Assembly (NCBI RefSeq): GCF_009739905.1
Contig: NZ_CP034279.1
Coordinates: 5,332,001 to 5,396,000 of the forward strand
Length of the DNA: 64,000 bases
Origin: Streptomyces ficellus
GTDB lineage: Bacteria > Actinomycetota > Actinomycetes > Streptomycetales > Streptomycetaceae
Direction: 5' to 3'
Made by a program: the position numbers and the translations under genes. Below are positions 50,125 through 58,623 of this stretch, one piece after another. The notes below the pieces were generated by a model that did no database searches, was not told the DNA's origin, and saw nothing but the letters and a program-made list of their open reading frames with translations. Every line of letters begins with the position of its first letter. Positions within the stretch are counted from its first letter, which is position 1.

Positions 50125-50922
50125 TCAGCCCCGCACCCCGCACAGGTGCAGCAGCGCCGCCACCCGCCGGTAGGGCTCGGTGCGCCCGGCCCGGTCCTCG
50201 GCCGCCAGCAGCCGTTCCAGCTCGTCCGCGGGAGGCAGGCCCTCCTCGTCCGGGACGTTGTCGGTGAAGACCCGGACGCCGTACCAGGCGTGGAGGGGCG
50301 CCGCGATCCCCGCGAGCGTCGCCGTCAGCCGGTCCAGCCGGTCGGCCCGCACCGGGAGCCCCAGACGGTTGACGTAGGCGTCCGACTCGAACGCGGACAG
50401 CGTCCCGGCCCAGTCACCGGCCAGCCCCGGCCGCATGGCCAGCGCGTCCGCGTTCCGCACGAGCAGCGACAGCAGGCCGCCGGGCGCGAGCATCCGGGCG
50501 AGCCCGGCCAGCATGGCCTCGGGCTCCTCCACGTACATCAGCACGCCGTGGCACAGCACCACGTCGAAGCTGCCCGGCAGGAAGTGCACGCCGGTCTCCC
50601 GGCCGTCCCCCTCGATGAGCCGCACGCGCTCCCGGATACCGGCCGGCTCGGCCGCCAGCGACTCGCGGGCGGCCCTGAGCATCTCCGGGTCGGACTCCAG
50701 GCCCGTGAGGGTGTGCCCGGCCCGGGCCAGGCGCAGCGCCTGCGTGCCCTGCCCCATGCCGACGTCGAGGATCCGCAGCCGCTGCCCCACCGGGTAGCGG
50801 GCGGCTATCTGCTCGTCCAGCTGGCGGGCGACGAGCTCCTGGCGGACCGTGTTGCGCAGTCCGCCGAGCCCGTCGAGCCAGTTCCCCGATGCGCCTCCGA
50901 AACCGGAGACCAGGGTGCTCAG
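50125..50922 (-). CDS. SAM-dependent methyltransferase, possible CTG start
   Basis: Class I methyltransferase fold: motif I LRILDVGMGQGTQALRLARA, then LTGLESDPEMLRAARE, GSFDVVLCHGVLMYVEEPEA and LARMLAPGGLLSLLVRN. The first ATG/GTG in frame is GTG 50790, which would give 221 residues starting at motif I. The frame is open further and encodes a plausible N-terminus (VSGFGGASGNWLDGLGGLRN, TVRQELVARQLDEQIAARYP). It contains no ATG, GTG or TTG but does have CTG at 50922, overlapping the previous stop (CTGA) with GGAGAG 6-8 bp ahead. I give the CTG start (265 residues). The substrate is unknown. Confidence 0.75.
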   Translation of the reverse strand: MSTLVSGFGGASGNWLDGLGGLRNTVRQELVARQLDEQIAARYPVGQRLRILDVGMGQGTQALRLARAGHTLTGLESDPEMLRAARESLAAEPAGIRERVRLIEGDGRETGVHFLPGSFDVVLCHGVLMYVEEPEAMLAGLARMLAPGGLLSLLVRNADALAMRPGLAGDWAGTLSAFESDAYVNRLGLPVRADRLDRLTATLAGIAAPLHAWYGVRVFTDNVPDEEGLPPADELERLLAAEDRAGRTEPYRRVAALLHLCGVRG

Positions 50923-51515
50923 GGCCGCTCTCCGCGCTTGACCTGCGGCTTGGGCAGCCGCAGCCGGCGCAGCTGGAGCGTACGCATCAGGCCGTACGCG
51001 ACGGCGCCGCGCTTGGGCTCATTCGGGAAGCGGGTGGCGAGCTGCTTCTTCAGCCGCAGCCAGATGCCGACGGAGTCCAGGACGATCAGGGCGATCACCG
51101 CGAGCCACAGCAGCAGCGAGATGTTCTTCAGCTGGGTGCTGGGCAGGCTGGACAGGATCAGGATCACGACCGCGAGCGGCAGGAAGAACTCGGCGACGCA
51201 GAAGCGCGAGTCCACGTAGTCGCGCACGAAGCGGCGGACCGGACCCTTGTCGCGGGCCGGCAGGTAGCGCTCGTCACCGCTGGCGAGTGCCTGGCGCTGC
51301 CTGGCCAGGTCCGTGCGGCGGGCCTCGCGCTGGCGGCGCATGGCCTCCTTGCGGTCGGTCGGCACGGTCTGGGCACGACGGCGCTGCGTCTGGGCCTCAC
51401 TCCGCTTCGGGGTCGGGCGGCCCTTGGGGGCCTCGGGGTCGCGGGGCTGCTTGGAGAGGTCCGCCGTCACCTTGTCGGTGGGGGCCTTCTCATCCTTCGA
51501 ACGGCTACGGAACAC
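50919..51515 (-). CDS. DUF3043 membrane protein
   Basis: 198 residues from GTG 51515; the frame is open upstream but without homology. A long, highly charged N-terminus (FRSRSKDEKAPTDKVTADLS; RPTPKRSEAQTQRRRAQTVP; RKEAMRRQREARRTDLARQR) is followed by DYVDSRFCVAEFFLPLAVVI and a pair of membrane helices (LKNISLLLWLAVIALIVLDS). It ends in a basic tail (QLRRLRLPKPQVKRGERP). This is the actinobacterial DUF3043 family, function unknown, usually next to pspA as here (divergent, ~240 bp). Its stop codon overlaps the proposed methyltransferase start. Confidence 0.88.
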   Translation of the reverse strand: MFRSRSKDEKAPTDKVTADLSKQPRDPEAPKGRPTPKRSEAQTQRRRAQTVPTDRKEAMRRQREARRTDLARQRQALASGDERYLPARDKGPVRRFVRDYVDSRFCVAEFFLPLAVVILILSSLPSTQLKNISLLLWLAVIALIVLDSVGIWLRLKKQLATRFPNEPKRGAVAYGLMRTLQLRRLRLPKPQVKRGERP

Positions 51516-51756
51516 AAAGCCCAAGGGTACGGGGTGCGCCGCATGGACCCCACCCCCGCGGGGAACGATCCGGCAACGGCCTGCGTCCCCCCGGGAGGGA
51601 TCCCTACTCCCTGCGCCGGATCCGGGGGCTTCGCAGTCGTCCTTGGGGATGAGCGCATCCGCGCCCGAACAGTGCGGTAATGGATGTAGGGCCCGTACTG
51701 TGGGTTCTGTTGGAGTGCTGGAGCCGAAGTCCGTCAGAAGGGGGCGCGCGAAGCCC

Positions 51757-52557
51757 ATGAGCGGTGTCATGAAGCGTATGGGGATGATCTTCCGCGCGAA
51801 GGCAAACAAGGCCCTTGACCGGGCCGAGGATCCGCGCGAGACCCTCGATTACTCGTACCAGAAGCAGCTGGAGCTGCTCCAGAAGGTGCGCCGCGGCGTG
51901 GCCGACGTGGCCACCTCGCGCAAGCGCCTGGAGTTGCAGCTGAACCAGCTCCAGAGCCAGTCCTCCAAGCTGGAGGACCAGGGCCGCAAGGCGCTCGCGC
52001 TGGGCCGCGAGGACCTGGCGCGGGAGGCGCTGTCCCGCCGGGCCGCGCTCCAGCAGCAGGTCACCGACCTGGAGACGCAGCACCAGACCCTCCAGGGCGA
52101 GGAGGAGAAGCTGACGCTGGCCGCGCAGCGCCTCCAGGCCAAGGTCGACGCCTTCCGCACGAAGAAGGAGACCATCAAGGCCACCTACACCGCCGCCCAG
52201 GCGCAGACCAGGATCGCCGAGTCGTTCTCCGGCATCTCCGAGGAGATGAGCGACGTCGGCGTCGCCATCCAGCGCGCCGAGGACAAGACCGCGCAGCTCC
52301 AGGCGCGGGCGGGTGCGATCGACGAGCTCCTCGCCTCCGGGGCGCTGGACGACCAGTCCGGCCTCCAGAAGGACGACATCCAGGCCGAGCTGGACCGCCT
52401 GTCGGGCGGTACGGACGTGGAGCTGGAGCTCCAGCGCATGAGGGCCGAGCTGGCCGGCGGGTCCACCTCGCAGCAGGCCCTGGAGGGCGGCGCGGGAACC
52501 CCGCAGGACCAGGCGCAGCAGCAGTCGCAGTCGCAGACCCGGTTCGACAAGAGCTAA
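51757..52557 (+). CDS. pspA: PspA/IM30-family envelope-stress protein
   Basis: 266 residues, almost entirely coiled coil as in PspA/IM30: FRAKANKALDRAEDPRETLD, YSYQKQLELLQKVRRGVADV, RKRLELQLNQLQSQSSKLED and LQRMRAELAG. The C-terminal ~35 residues are Gln/Gly-rich. PspA proteins assemble on damaged inner membranes. The start is taken at ATG 51757 (MSGVMKRMGM); ATG 51769 is possible. The next gene, 12 bp downstream, encodes the partner PspAA, the standard actinobacterial arrangement. A two-component system follows after the terminator. Confidence 0.94.
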   Translation: MSGVMKRMGMIFRAKANKALDRAEDPRETLDYSYQKQLELLQKVRRGVADVATSRKRLELQLNQLQSQSSKLEDQGRKALALGREDLAREALSRRAALQQQVTDLETQHQTLQGEEEKLTLAAQRLQAKVDAFRTKKETIKATYTAAQAQTRIAESFSGISEEMSDVGVAIQRAEDKTAQLQARAGAIDELLASGALDDQSGLQKDDIQAELDRLSGGTDVELELQRMRAELAGGSTSQQALEGGAGTPQDQAQQQSQSQTRFDKS

Positions 52558-52569
52558 GGACGGCGCATC

Positions 52570-52848
52570 ATGATCGTCAGGATCATGGGGGAGGGTCAGG
52601 TGGAGCTGGCCGACAGCCACTTCGCCGAACTCAACAAGCTGGACGACGAACTGCTCGCGGAGATGCAGCGCGGCGACGGCGAGGGCTTCCGCCGCACGCT
52701 CCACGCCCTGCTGGACACGGTCCGCCAGCTCGGCGAACCGCTGCCCGACGACTCGCTCGAACCCTCCGAACTGATCCTGCCGTCACCGGACGCGACGCTC
52801 GACGAGGTCCGCGCGATGCTCTCCGACGACGGCCTCATCCCGGGCTGA
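52570..52848 (+). CDS. pspAA: PspA-associated protein PspAA
   Basis: 92 residues. It begins MIVRIMGEGQVELADSHFAE, characteristic of PspAA, and continues LNKLDDELLAEMQRGDGEGF and LELILPSPDATL-like (SELILPSPDATLDEVRAMLS), ending SDDGLIPG. It is a soluble acidic alpha/beta domain that is always encoded beside pspA. The 12-bp spacing means co-transcription with pspA; a strong hairpin ends the unit. Confidence 0.9.
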   Translation: MIVRIMGEGQVELADSHFAELNKLDDELLAEMQRGDGEGFRRTLHALLDTVRQLGEPLPDDSLEPSELILPSPDATLDEVRAMLSDDGLIPG

Positions 52849-52878
52849 CCGCCGCCCCGGCAGCCACTCCAGCACACG

Positions 52879-52916
52879 CCGTGCCCCGCACCGGACACCC
52901 CGGGAGCGGGGCACGG
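52879..52916 (+). terminator. pspA-pspAA terminator
   Basis: Perfect 11-bp arms CCGTGCCCCGC / GCGGGGCACGG around a 16-nt loop, 30 bp after the pspAA stop. Confidence 0.75.
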
Positions 52917-52990
52917 CCGTTCCCGGGCGAGGGCCTCACCGGGCACGGGCGGGTAGGGGCCCGTCGCGCCAGGCCGTACCGTTTCCTCCC

Positions 52991-54247
52991 GTGACCACCC
53001 TCGGAGAACGGCTCGCGCGCGGGCGCGGACGGCTGCGCGAGCACCCCCTCGCGCTCGACGCCGCCCTGGCCCTGGGCGTGCTCGTGTGCATGGTCGCCGG
53101 TTCGTTCGTCGACCGGCACGGCGGGCCGCACGGCACGCCCGACTTCGGCGGACGCACCCCCGACGCGAGCAGCGTGCTGCTGATGCTGATCGGCGCCGCA
53201 GCCCTCGTCCTGCGCCGCCGCAACCCGCTGGGCGTCCTGCTGTTCACCGGCGCGGTCACGCTCGTGGAACACATCGCGCAGGACCCGCCCGCCCCGGTCG
53301 CCATGAGCGCCGTCGTCGCCCTCTACACCGTCGCCGCGCGCACCGACCGGCCCACCACCTGGCGTGTCGGCCTCCTCACCATGGCCGTCCTGACCGGCGC
53401 CGCCATGCTGTGCGGCTCGGCGCCCTGGTACAGCCAGGAGAACCTGGGCGTCTTCGCGTGGACCGGCATGGCCGCGGCAGCCGGCGACGCCGTACGCAGC
53501 CGGCGCGCCTTCGTCGACGCCATCCGCGAGCGCGCCGACCGCGCCGAGCGCACCCGGGAGGAGGAGGCCCGCCGCCGGGTCGCCGAGGAGCGGCTGCGCA
53601 TCGCCCGCGACCTGCACGACGTCGTCGCCCACCACATCGCGCTCGTCAACGTGCAGGCGGGCGTCGCCGCCCACGTCATGGACAAGCGCCCCGACCAGGC
53701 CAAGGAGGCCCTCGCGCACGTCCGGGAGGCCAGCCGCTCCGCCCTCAACGAGCTGCGCGCCACGGTCGGGCTGCTGCGCCAGTCCGGCGACCCCGAGGCA
53801 CCCACCGAACCGGCCCCCGGCCTCGCCGTCCTCGACGACCTGCTGGACACCTTCCGCCACGCCGGCCTGCCGGTGGAACTGGCCCGCACCGACCAGGGCA
53901 CCGAACTCCCCGCCGCCGTCGACCTCGCCGCGTACCGGATCATCCAGGAGGCGCTGACGAACGTGCGCAAGCACGCCGGCCCCGACGCCAGGGCCGAGGT
54001 GAGCGTCGTCCGCGTGGGCCGCACGGTCGAGGTGACGGTCCTCGACGACGGCGTACCGCCCGGTGCGAGCACCGCGGCCGACACGGAGGCCGGAGCCGGG
54101 AGCGAGGGCGGCGGCCACGGGCTCCTCGGCATGCGCGAGCGGGTCACCGCCCTCGGCGGCGCCCTCACCGCGGGCCCCCGCTACGGGGGCGGGTTCCGCG
54201 TCCAGGCGATACTGCCGCTCACCGCACGTACAGGGGAGGCCTCATGA
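52991..54247 (+). CDS. NarL-type sensor histidine kinase
   Basis: 418 residues, GTG start. Several N-terminal helices (ALDAALALGVLVCMVAGSFV; SVLLMLIGAAALVLRRR; VGLLTMAVLTGAAMLCG) make a membrane sensor with little external sequence. The HisKA_3 phosphoacceptor is RIARDLHDVVAHHIALVNVQ. The HATPase has N box IIQEALTNVRKHAG, EVTVLDDGVPPG and GGGHGLLGMRERVTALGG. The response-regulator gene overlaps its stop by ATGA. The signal is unknown; the position after pspAA suggests envelope stress and before the RND gene suggests control of that transporter, but neither is shown by sequence. Confidence 0.93.
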   Translation: MTTLGERLARGRGRLREHPLALDAALALGVLVCMVAGSFVDRHGGPHGTPDFGGRTPDASSVLLMLIGAAALVLRRRNPLGVLLFTGAVTLVEHIAQDPPAPVAMSAVVALYTVAARTDRPTTWRVGLLTMAVLTGAAMLCGSAPWYSQENLGVFAWTGMAAAAGDAVRSRRAFVDAIRERADRAERTREEEARRRVAEERLRIARDLHDVVAHHIALVNVQAGVAAHVMDKRPDQAKEALAHVREASRSALNELRATVGLLRQSGDPEAPTEPAPGLAVLDDLLDTFRHAGLPVELARTDQGTELPAAVDLAAYRIIQEALTNVRKHAGPDARAEVSVVRVGRTVEVTVLDDGVPPGASTAADTEAGAGSEGGGHGLLGMRERVTALGGALTAGPRYGGGFRVQAILPLTARTGEAS

Positions 54248-54933
54248 CCATCCGGGTGCTGCTCGCCGACGACCAGGCGCTGCTGCGCAGCGCGTTCAAG
54301 GTGCTCGTCGACTCCGAGCCGGACATGGAGGTCGTCGGGGAGGCCGCGGACGGCGCCGAGGCCGTCGCGCTCGCCCGCTCCCGGCGGGCCGACATCGTCC
54401 TGATGGACATCCGCATGCCGGGCACGGACGGTCTCGCCGCCACCCGCATGATCAGCGCGGACCCGGACCTGGCCGGCGTACGCGTCGTCATGCTGACCAC
54501 CTTCGAGGTGGACGAGTACGTGGTGCAGTCGCTGCGCGCCGGGGCGTCCGGCTTCCTCGGCAAGGGCGCCGAACCGGACGAACTGCTGAACGCGATCAGG
54601 ATCGCCGCCGCCGGCGACGCCCTCCTGTCGCCCGCCGCCACCAAGGGGCTGATCGCCACGTTCCTCGCCCAGGGCGGCAGCGCGGACCCGGCCGGCCCGG
54701 ACGGGGGCGGCTACGCGGAACGCCTGTCCGCCCTCACCGTGCGCGAACGCGAAGTCCTCGTCCTGGTCGCCGGCGGCCTCTCCAACGACCAGATCGCCGA
54801 GCGGCTGGAGGTCAGCCCGCTCACCATCAAGACCCACGTCAACCGGGCCATGGCCAAACTGGGGGCCCGCGACCGGGCCCAGCTGGTCGTCACCGCCTAC
54901 GAGTCGGGGTTGGTCCGCCCCAGGGTGGAGTGA
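54244..54933 (+). CDS. NarL/LuxR-family response regulator
   Basis: 229 residues. The receiver domain has the acidic pair LLADDQALLR, phospho-Asp IVLMDIRMPGTDG, conserved Thr/Ser VVMLTTFEVDEYV and Lys SGFLGKGAEPDELL. The C-terminal LuxR helix-turn-helix is LTVREREVLVLVAGGLSNDQ ... IAERLEVSPLTIKTHVNRAM. It is translationally coupled to the kinase gene (ATGA). The RND transporter gene begins 129 bp downstream on the same strand and could be a target. Confidence 0.94.
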   Translation: MTIRVLLADDQALLRSAFKVLVDSEPDMEVVGEAADGAEAVALARSRRADIVLMDIRMPGTDGLAATRMISADPDLAGVRVVMLTTFEVDEYVVQSLRAGASGFLGKGAEPDELLNAIRIAAAGDALLSPAATKGLIATFLAQGGSADPAGPDGGGYAERLSALTVREREVLVLVAGGLSNDQIAERLEVSPLTIKTHVNRAMAKLGARDRAQLVVTAYESGLVRPRVE

Positions 54934-55062
54934 GCGAGTACCGCCGTGTACTCCGTTCGGTGTAGGCCGGGCATAAGCAAACGGGACCTGGGGGCGACGG
55001 ATCCTCCTCCTCCATGGCTGATCGTATGAATACCTGCCGATCCGCCACAGAAGAGAGACCCC

Positions 55063-58000
55063 ATGTCCTGGCTGTCCAGATTCAGCCTCGCGCAACGGGC
55101 CCTGATAGGGCTGATGTCCATCGTGGCGATCGTCTTCGGGGCGATCGCCATTCCGCAGCTCAAGCAGCAACTGCTGCCCTCCATCGAACTGCCGATGGTG
55201 TCGGTCCTCGCGCCCTACCAGGGGGCGTCCCCCGACGTGGTCGAGAAGCAGGTCGTCGAACCGCTCGAGAGCAGCATCAAGGCGGTCGACGGGATCAAGG
55301 GCGTCACCTCCACGGCCAGCGAGGGCAACGCCCTGATCATGGCCACCTTCGACTACGGCGACGAGGGCACCAAGCAGCTCGTCGCCGACGTCCAGCAGGC
55401 CGTGAACCGCGCCCGCGCGCAGCTGCCGCAAGAGGTGGACCCGCAGGTCGTCGCCGGCTCGACCGACGACATCCCGACCGTCGTCCTCGCCGTCACCTCG
55501 GACCAGGACCAGCAGGCCCTGGCCGGTCAGCTGGAACGGACCGTCGTCCCCGCCCTGGAGGACATCGACGGAGTCGGCCAGGTGTCCATCGACGGCGTAC
55601 AGGACCTCCAGGTCTCCGTCACGCCCGACGGCAAGAAGCTCGCCGCGGCGGGCCTCGACCCGATGACCCTGTCCGAGGCGCTCCAGGCGGGCGGCGCGAC
55701 CGTCCCGGCCGGCTCGTTCTCCGAGGCGGGCAAGAGCCGCACGGTCCAGGTCGGCGGCGGCTTCACCTCGCTGAAGCAGATCGAGGACCTCACCATCAAG
55801 CCCGGGAAGGGCGACGCGGTCCGCCTCGGTGACATCGCCACCGTGAAGCAGGAGGAGTCCCGCCGGGTCTCCCTGACCCGGACCAACGGCAAGCCCAGCC
55901 TCGCCGTCATGGCCACCATGGACAAGGACGGCAGCGCCGTAGCCATCTCCGACGCGGTCAAGGACAAGCTCCCCGAACTGCGCGAGGACCTCGGCGCGGG
56001 CGCCGAGCTGACCGTCGTCTCCGACCAGGGCCCGGCGGTCTCCAAGTCGATCTCCGGCCTGACCACCGAGGGCGCCCTCGGCCTGGTCTTCGCCGTCCTC
56101 GTCATCCTGGTCTTCCTCGCCTCCCTGCGCTCCACCCTGGTCACCGCGGTCTCCATCCCCCTCTCCGTGGTCCTCGCGCTGATCGTCCTGTGGACCCGCG
56201 ACCTGTCGCTGAACATGCTCACCCTGGGCGCGCTGACCATCGCGATCGGCCGGGTCGTCGACGACTCGATCGTCGTCCTGGAGAACATCAAGCGGCACCT
56301 CGGCTACGGCGAGGAGCGCCAGGCCGCGATCCTCACGGCGGTACGCGAAGTGGCGGGCGCCGTCACCTCCTCCACCCTCACCACCGTCGCCGTCTTCCTC
56401 CCGATCGGCCTCGTCGGCGGCATGGTGGGCGAGCTGTTCGGCTCGTTCTCCCTCACCGTCACCGCCGCCCTGCTCGCCTCGCTCCTGGTCTCGCTGACCG
56501 TCGTGCCCGTCCTGTCGTACTGGTTCCTGCGCGCCCCCAAGGGCACGTCCAGCGACCCGGAGGAGGCACGCCGCAAGGCGGAGGAGAAGGAGAACCGCAG
56601 CGTCCTGCAGCGCATGTACGTTCCCGTCCTGCGCTTCGCCACCCGCCGCCGCCTCACCAGCGTCGCCCTCGCGCTCGTCGTCCTGGTCGGCACCTTCGGC
56701 ATGGCACCCCTGCTGAAGACCAACTTCTTCGACCAGGGCGAGCAGGAGATCCTCTCCATCAAGCAGGAGCTGCCCGCAGGCACCAGCCTGGAGGCGGCCG
56801 ACGCCGCGGCGAAGAAGGTCGAGAAGGTCCTCGCCGCCACGGACGAGGTGAAGGACTACCAGGTCACCGTCGGCTCGTCCGGCTTCATGGCGGCCTTCGG
56901 CGGCGGTACGGGCGCCAACCAGGCCTCCTACCAGGTGACGCTCAAGGACTCCGCCTCGTACGAGAAGGCCCGCGACGGCATCGACGCCGAGCTGGGCAAG
57001 CTCGACGGCATCGGCGACACGACCATCGCGGCCGGCGACGGCTTCGGCAGCCAGGACCTCAGCGTCGTGGTGAAGGCGGCCGACGCGGCCACCCTGAAGA
57101 AGGCGTCCGAGCAGGTCCGCGCCGAGGTCGCCGGGCTGAAGGACGTCACCGACGTCCAGAGCGACCTGTCGCAGTCCGTCCCCCGCATCTCCGTCAAGGC
57201 CAACGCCAAGGCCGCCCAGGCCGGGTTCACCGACGCCGCCCTCGGCGGGGCGGTCGCCCAGGCCGTACGCGGCACCCCGGCCGGCAAGGCGATCCTGAAC
57301 GACACCGAGCGCGACGTCGTCATCACCTCCGCGGTCCCGGCCAGGACCATGGCCCAGCTCCAGCAGCTGCCCCTCGGCCCGGTGAAGCTCGGCGACGTCG
57401 CCGACGTCAAGCTGGTCCCCGGACCGGTCTCCATGACCCGCATCGACGGCTCGCGCGCCGCGACCATCACCGCGAAGCCGACCGGTGACAACACCGGCGC
57501 GGTCAGCGCCGACCTCCAGTCGAAGATCAACGCCCTGGACCTCCCCGACGGCGCCACCGCCTCCATCGGCGGCGTCTCCGAGGACCAGGAGGAGGCCTTC
57601 GCGAACCTTGGCCTCGCGATGCTCGCGGCCATCGCGATCGTCTTCATGCTCCTGGTGGCGACCTTCAAGTCCCTGGTCCAGCCGCTGATCCTGCTGGTCT
57701 CCATCCCCTTCGCGGCCACCGGCGCCATCGGTCTGCTGGTCGCCACGGACACGGCGATGGGCGTCCCCGCGATGATCGGCATGCTGATGCTGATCGGCAT
57801 CGTGGTCACCAACGCGATCGTCCTGATCGACCTGATCAACCAGTACCGGGCCCAGGGCCTCGGAGTCGTCGAGTCGGTCGTCGAGGGCGGCCGCCACCGC
57901 CTCCGCCCGATCCTGATGACCGCGCTGGCGACGATCTTCGCGCTGCTCCCGATGGCGCTAGGCATCACGGGCGAGGGCGGCTTCATCGCCCAGCCGCTCG

Positions 58001-58185
58001 CGGTGGTGGTGATCGGCGGCCTGGTCACCTCGACGCTGCTCACGCTGCTGCTGGTCCCGACGCTGTACGCGATGGTGGAGCTCCGCAAGGAACGCCGCCG
58101 CGCCAAGCGCGCCGCGAAGCGCGCGGCCAAGCCGGCCCCGGAGTCCCCGCACCACGAGGACACCCCGACCCCGGCGAACGCCTGA
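55063..58185 (+). CDS. RND-family transporter (AcrB-like)
   Basis: 1040 residues with the AcrB/HAE1 layout: N-terminal helix (RALIGLMSIVAIVFGAIAIP), large extracytoplasmic porter loop (LAPYQGASPDVVEKQVVEPL), a helix bundle, a second loop, and a second bundle. The proton-relay Asp pair is in LTIAIGRVVDDSIVVLENI. The second half shows VTNAIVLIDLINQYRAQGLG and RLRPILMTALATIFALLPMA. RND pumps of this subfamily are mostly Gram-negative; in Streptomyces they occur without outer-membrane partners, and no adaptor gene is present here. Substrate unknown (drug or lipid). ATG 55063 follows AGAGAG. Confidence 0.94.
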   Translation: MSWLSRFSLAQRALIGLMSIVAIVFGAIAIPQLKQQLLPSIELPMVSVLAPYQGASPDVVEKQVVEPLESSIKAVDGIKGVTSTASEGNALIMATFDYGDEGTKQLVADVQQAVNRARAQLPQEVDPQVVAGSTDDIPTVVLAVTSDQDQQALAGQLERTVVPALEDIDGVGQVSIDGVQDLQVSVTPDGKKLAAAGLDPMTLSEALQAGGATVPAGSFSEAGKSRTVQVGGGFTSLKQIEDLTIKPGKGDAVRLGDIATVKQEESRRVSLTRTNGKPSLAVMATMDKDGSAVAISDAVKDKLPELREDLGAGAELTVVSDQGPAVSKSISGLTTEGALGLVFAVLVILVFLASLRSTLVTAVSIPLSVVLALIVLWTRDLSLNMLTLGALTIAIGRVVDDSIVVLENIKRHLGYGEERQAAILTAVREVAGAVTSSTLTTVAVFLPIGLVGGMVGELFGSFSLTVTAALLASLLVSLTVVPVLSYWFLRAPKGTSSDPEEARRKAEEKENRSVLQRMYVPVLRFATRRRLTSVALALVVLVGTFGMAPLLKTNFFDQGEQEILSIKQELPAGTSLEAADAAAKKVEKVLAATDEVKDYQVTVGSSGFMAAFGGGTGANQASYQVTLKDSASYEKARDGIDAELGKLDGIGDTTIAAGDGFGSQDLSVVVKAADAATLKKASEQVRAEVAGLKDVTDVQSDLSQSVPRISVKANAKAAQAGFTDAALGGAVAQAVRGTPAGKAILNDTERDVVITSAVPARTMAQLQQLPLGPVKLGDVADVKLVPGPVSMTRIDGSRAATITAKPTGDNTGAVSADLQSKINALDLPDGATASIGGVSEDQEEAFANLGLAMLAAIAIVFMLLVATFKSLVQPLILLVSIPFAATGAIGLLVATDTAMGVPAMIGMLMLIGIVVTNAIVLIDLINQYRAQGLGVVESVVEGGRHRLRPILMTALATIFALLPMALGITGEGGFIAQPLAVVVIGGLVTSTLLTLLLVPTLYAMVELRKERRRAKRAAKRAAKPAPESPHHEDTPTPANA

Positions 58186-58196
58186 CCGCACGCCAA

Positions 58197-58231
58197 AAGG
58201 GGGGAGCCGTCCTGTGGACGGCTCCCCCCTT
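58197..58231 (+). terminator. RND gene terminator, 16-bp perfect stem
   Basis: Arms AAGGGGGGAGCCGTCC / GGACGGCTCCCCCCTT around TGT, 11 bp after the stop codon, with AAAA before and TT after. Confidence 0.85.
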
Positions 58232-58623
58232 ACGCGTTGTGGGCTCGCCCCGCTGGGGCTCCCATCCCCGTTGTGGGCAATCGTCCCGCTGGGGCGGGAC
58301 GGGTGGGCACAACGGGACCGGGGCGGTGCCTGTCGTCGGTTCGCTCCGGGGGCGGTGCCTTCTCCCGGTTCGCTCCGGTGCGGCTCGGTGGGCTGCGGTC
58401 ACCCCCGGTGGGGTGGGGGCGTGGCCCCTCCGGGCTCGCCTCCTCGGGGCCGGCGGCCTCGGGTTACGCGTAGGGGAGCCGCGCCTGCGCCGCCAACCCC
58501 TGCGGGGGCGACCCTGCACGGCCCCACCCCCGGTGCGTCGCCGGGTGCGGGACGGTGGGTGGTGGGCACGGCCCCACCCCGGGCGCGCGGCCGGGTGCGG
58601 GGTCGTGGGCCGTGTGGTCACCG
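58232..58623. other. 392-bp intergenic region rich in short repeats
   Basis: It lies between the RND gene and the 3' end of nadA, which are convergent. It contains the hairpin repeat at 58270-58313, paired CGGTTCGCTCCGG units near 58338 and 58367, and repeated CACGGCCCCACCCC (58518 and 58568). Frames crossing it are low-complexity Gly/Pro/Arg and not credible genes. Confidence 0.55.
58270..58313. repeat. Dispersed hairpin repeat (GTTGTGGGC ... GGGCACAAC)
   Basis: Imperfect 20-bp arms end in GTTGTG / CACAAC with GTCCCGC / GCGGGAC next to a 4-nt loop. From memory this sequence family is common between convergent Streptomyces genes. It may also terminate nadA transcripts. Confidence 0.5.

Noticed and set aside
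54936..54953. GAGTAC-N6-GTACTC dyad after the response-regulator gene as a terminator
   Set aside because: The 6-bp, half-AT stem is too weak compared with other terminators here; it may be chance.
58232..58623. Small genes on the plus strand after the RND transporter
   Set aside because: The frames are Gly/Pro/Arg repeats without ribosome binding sites and lie between two convergent terminators.
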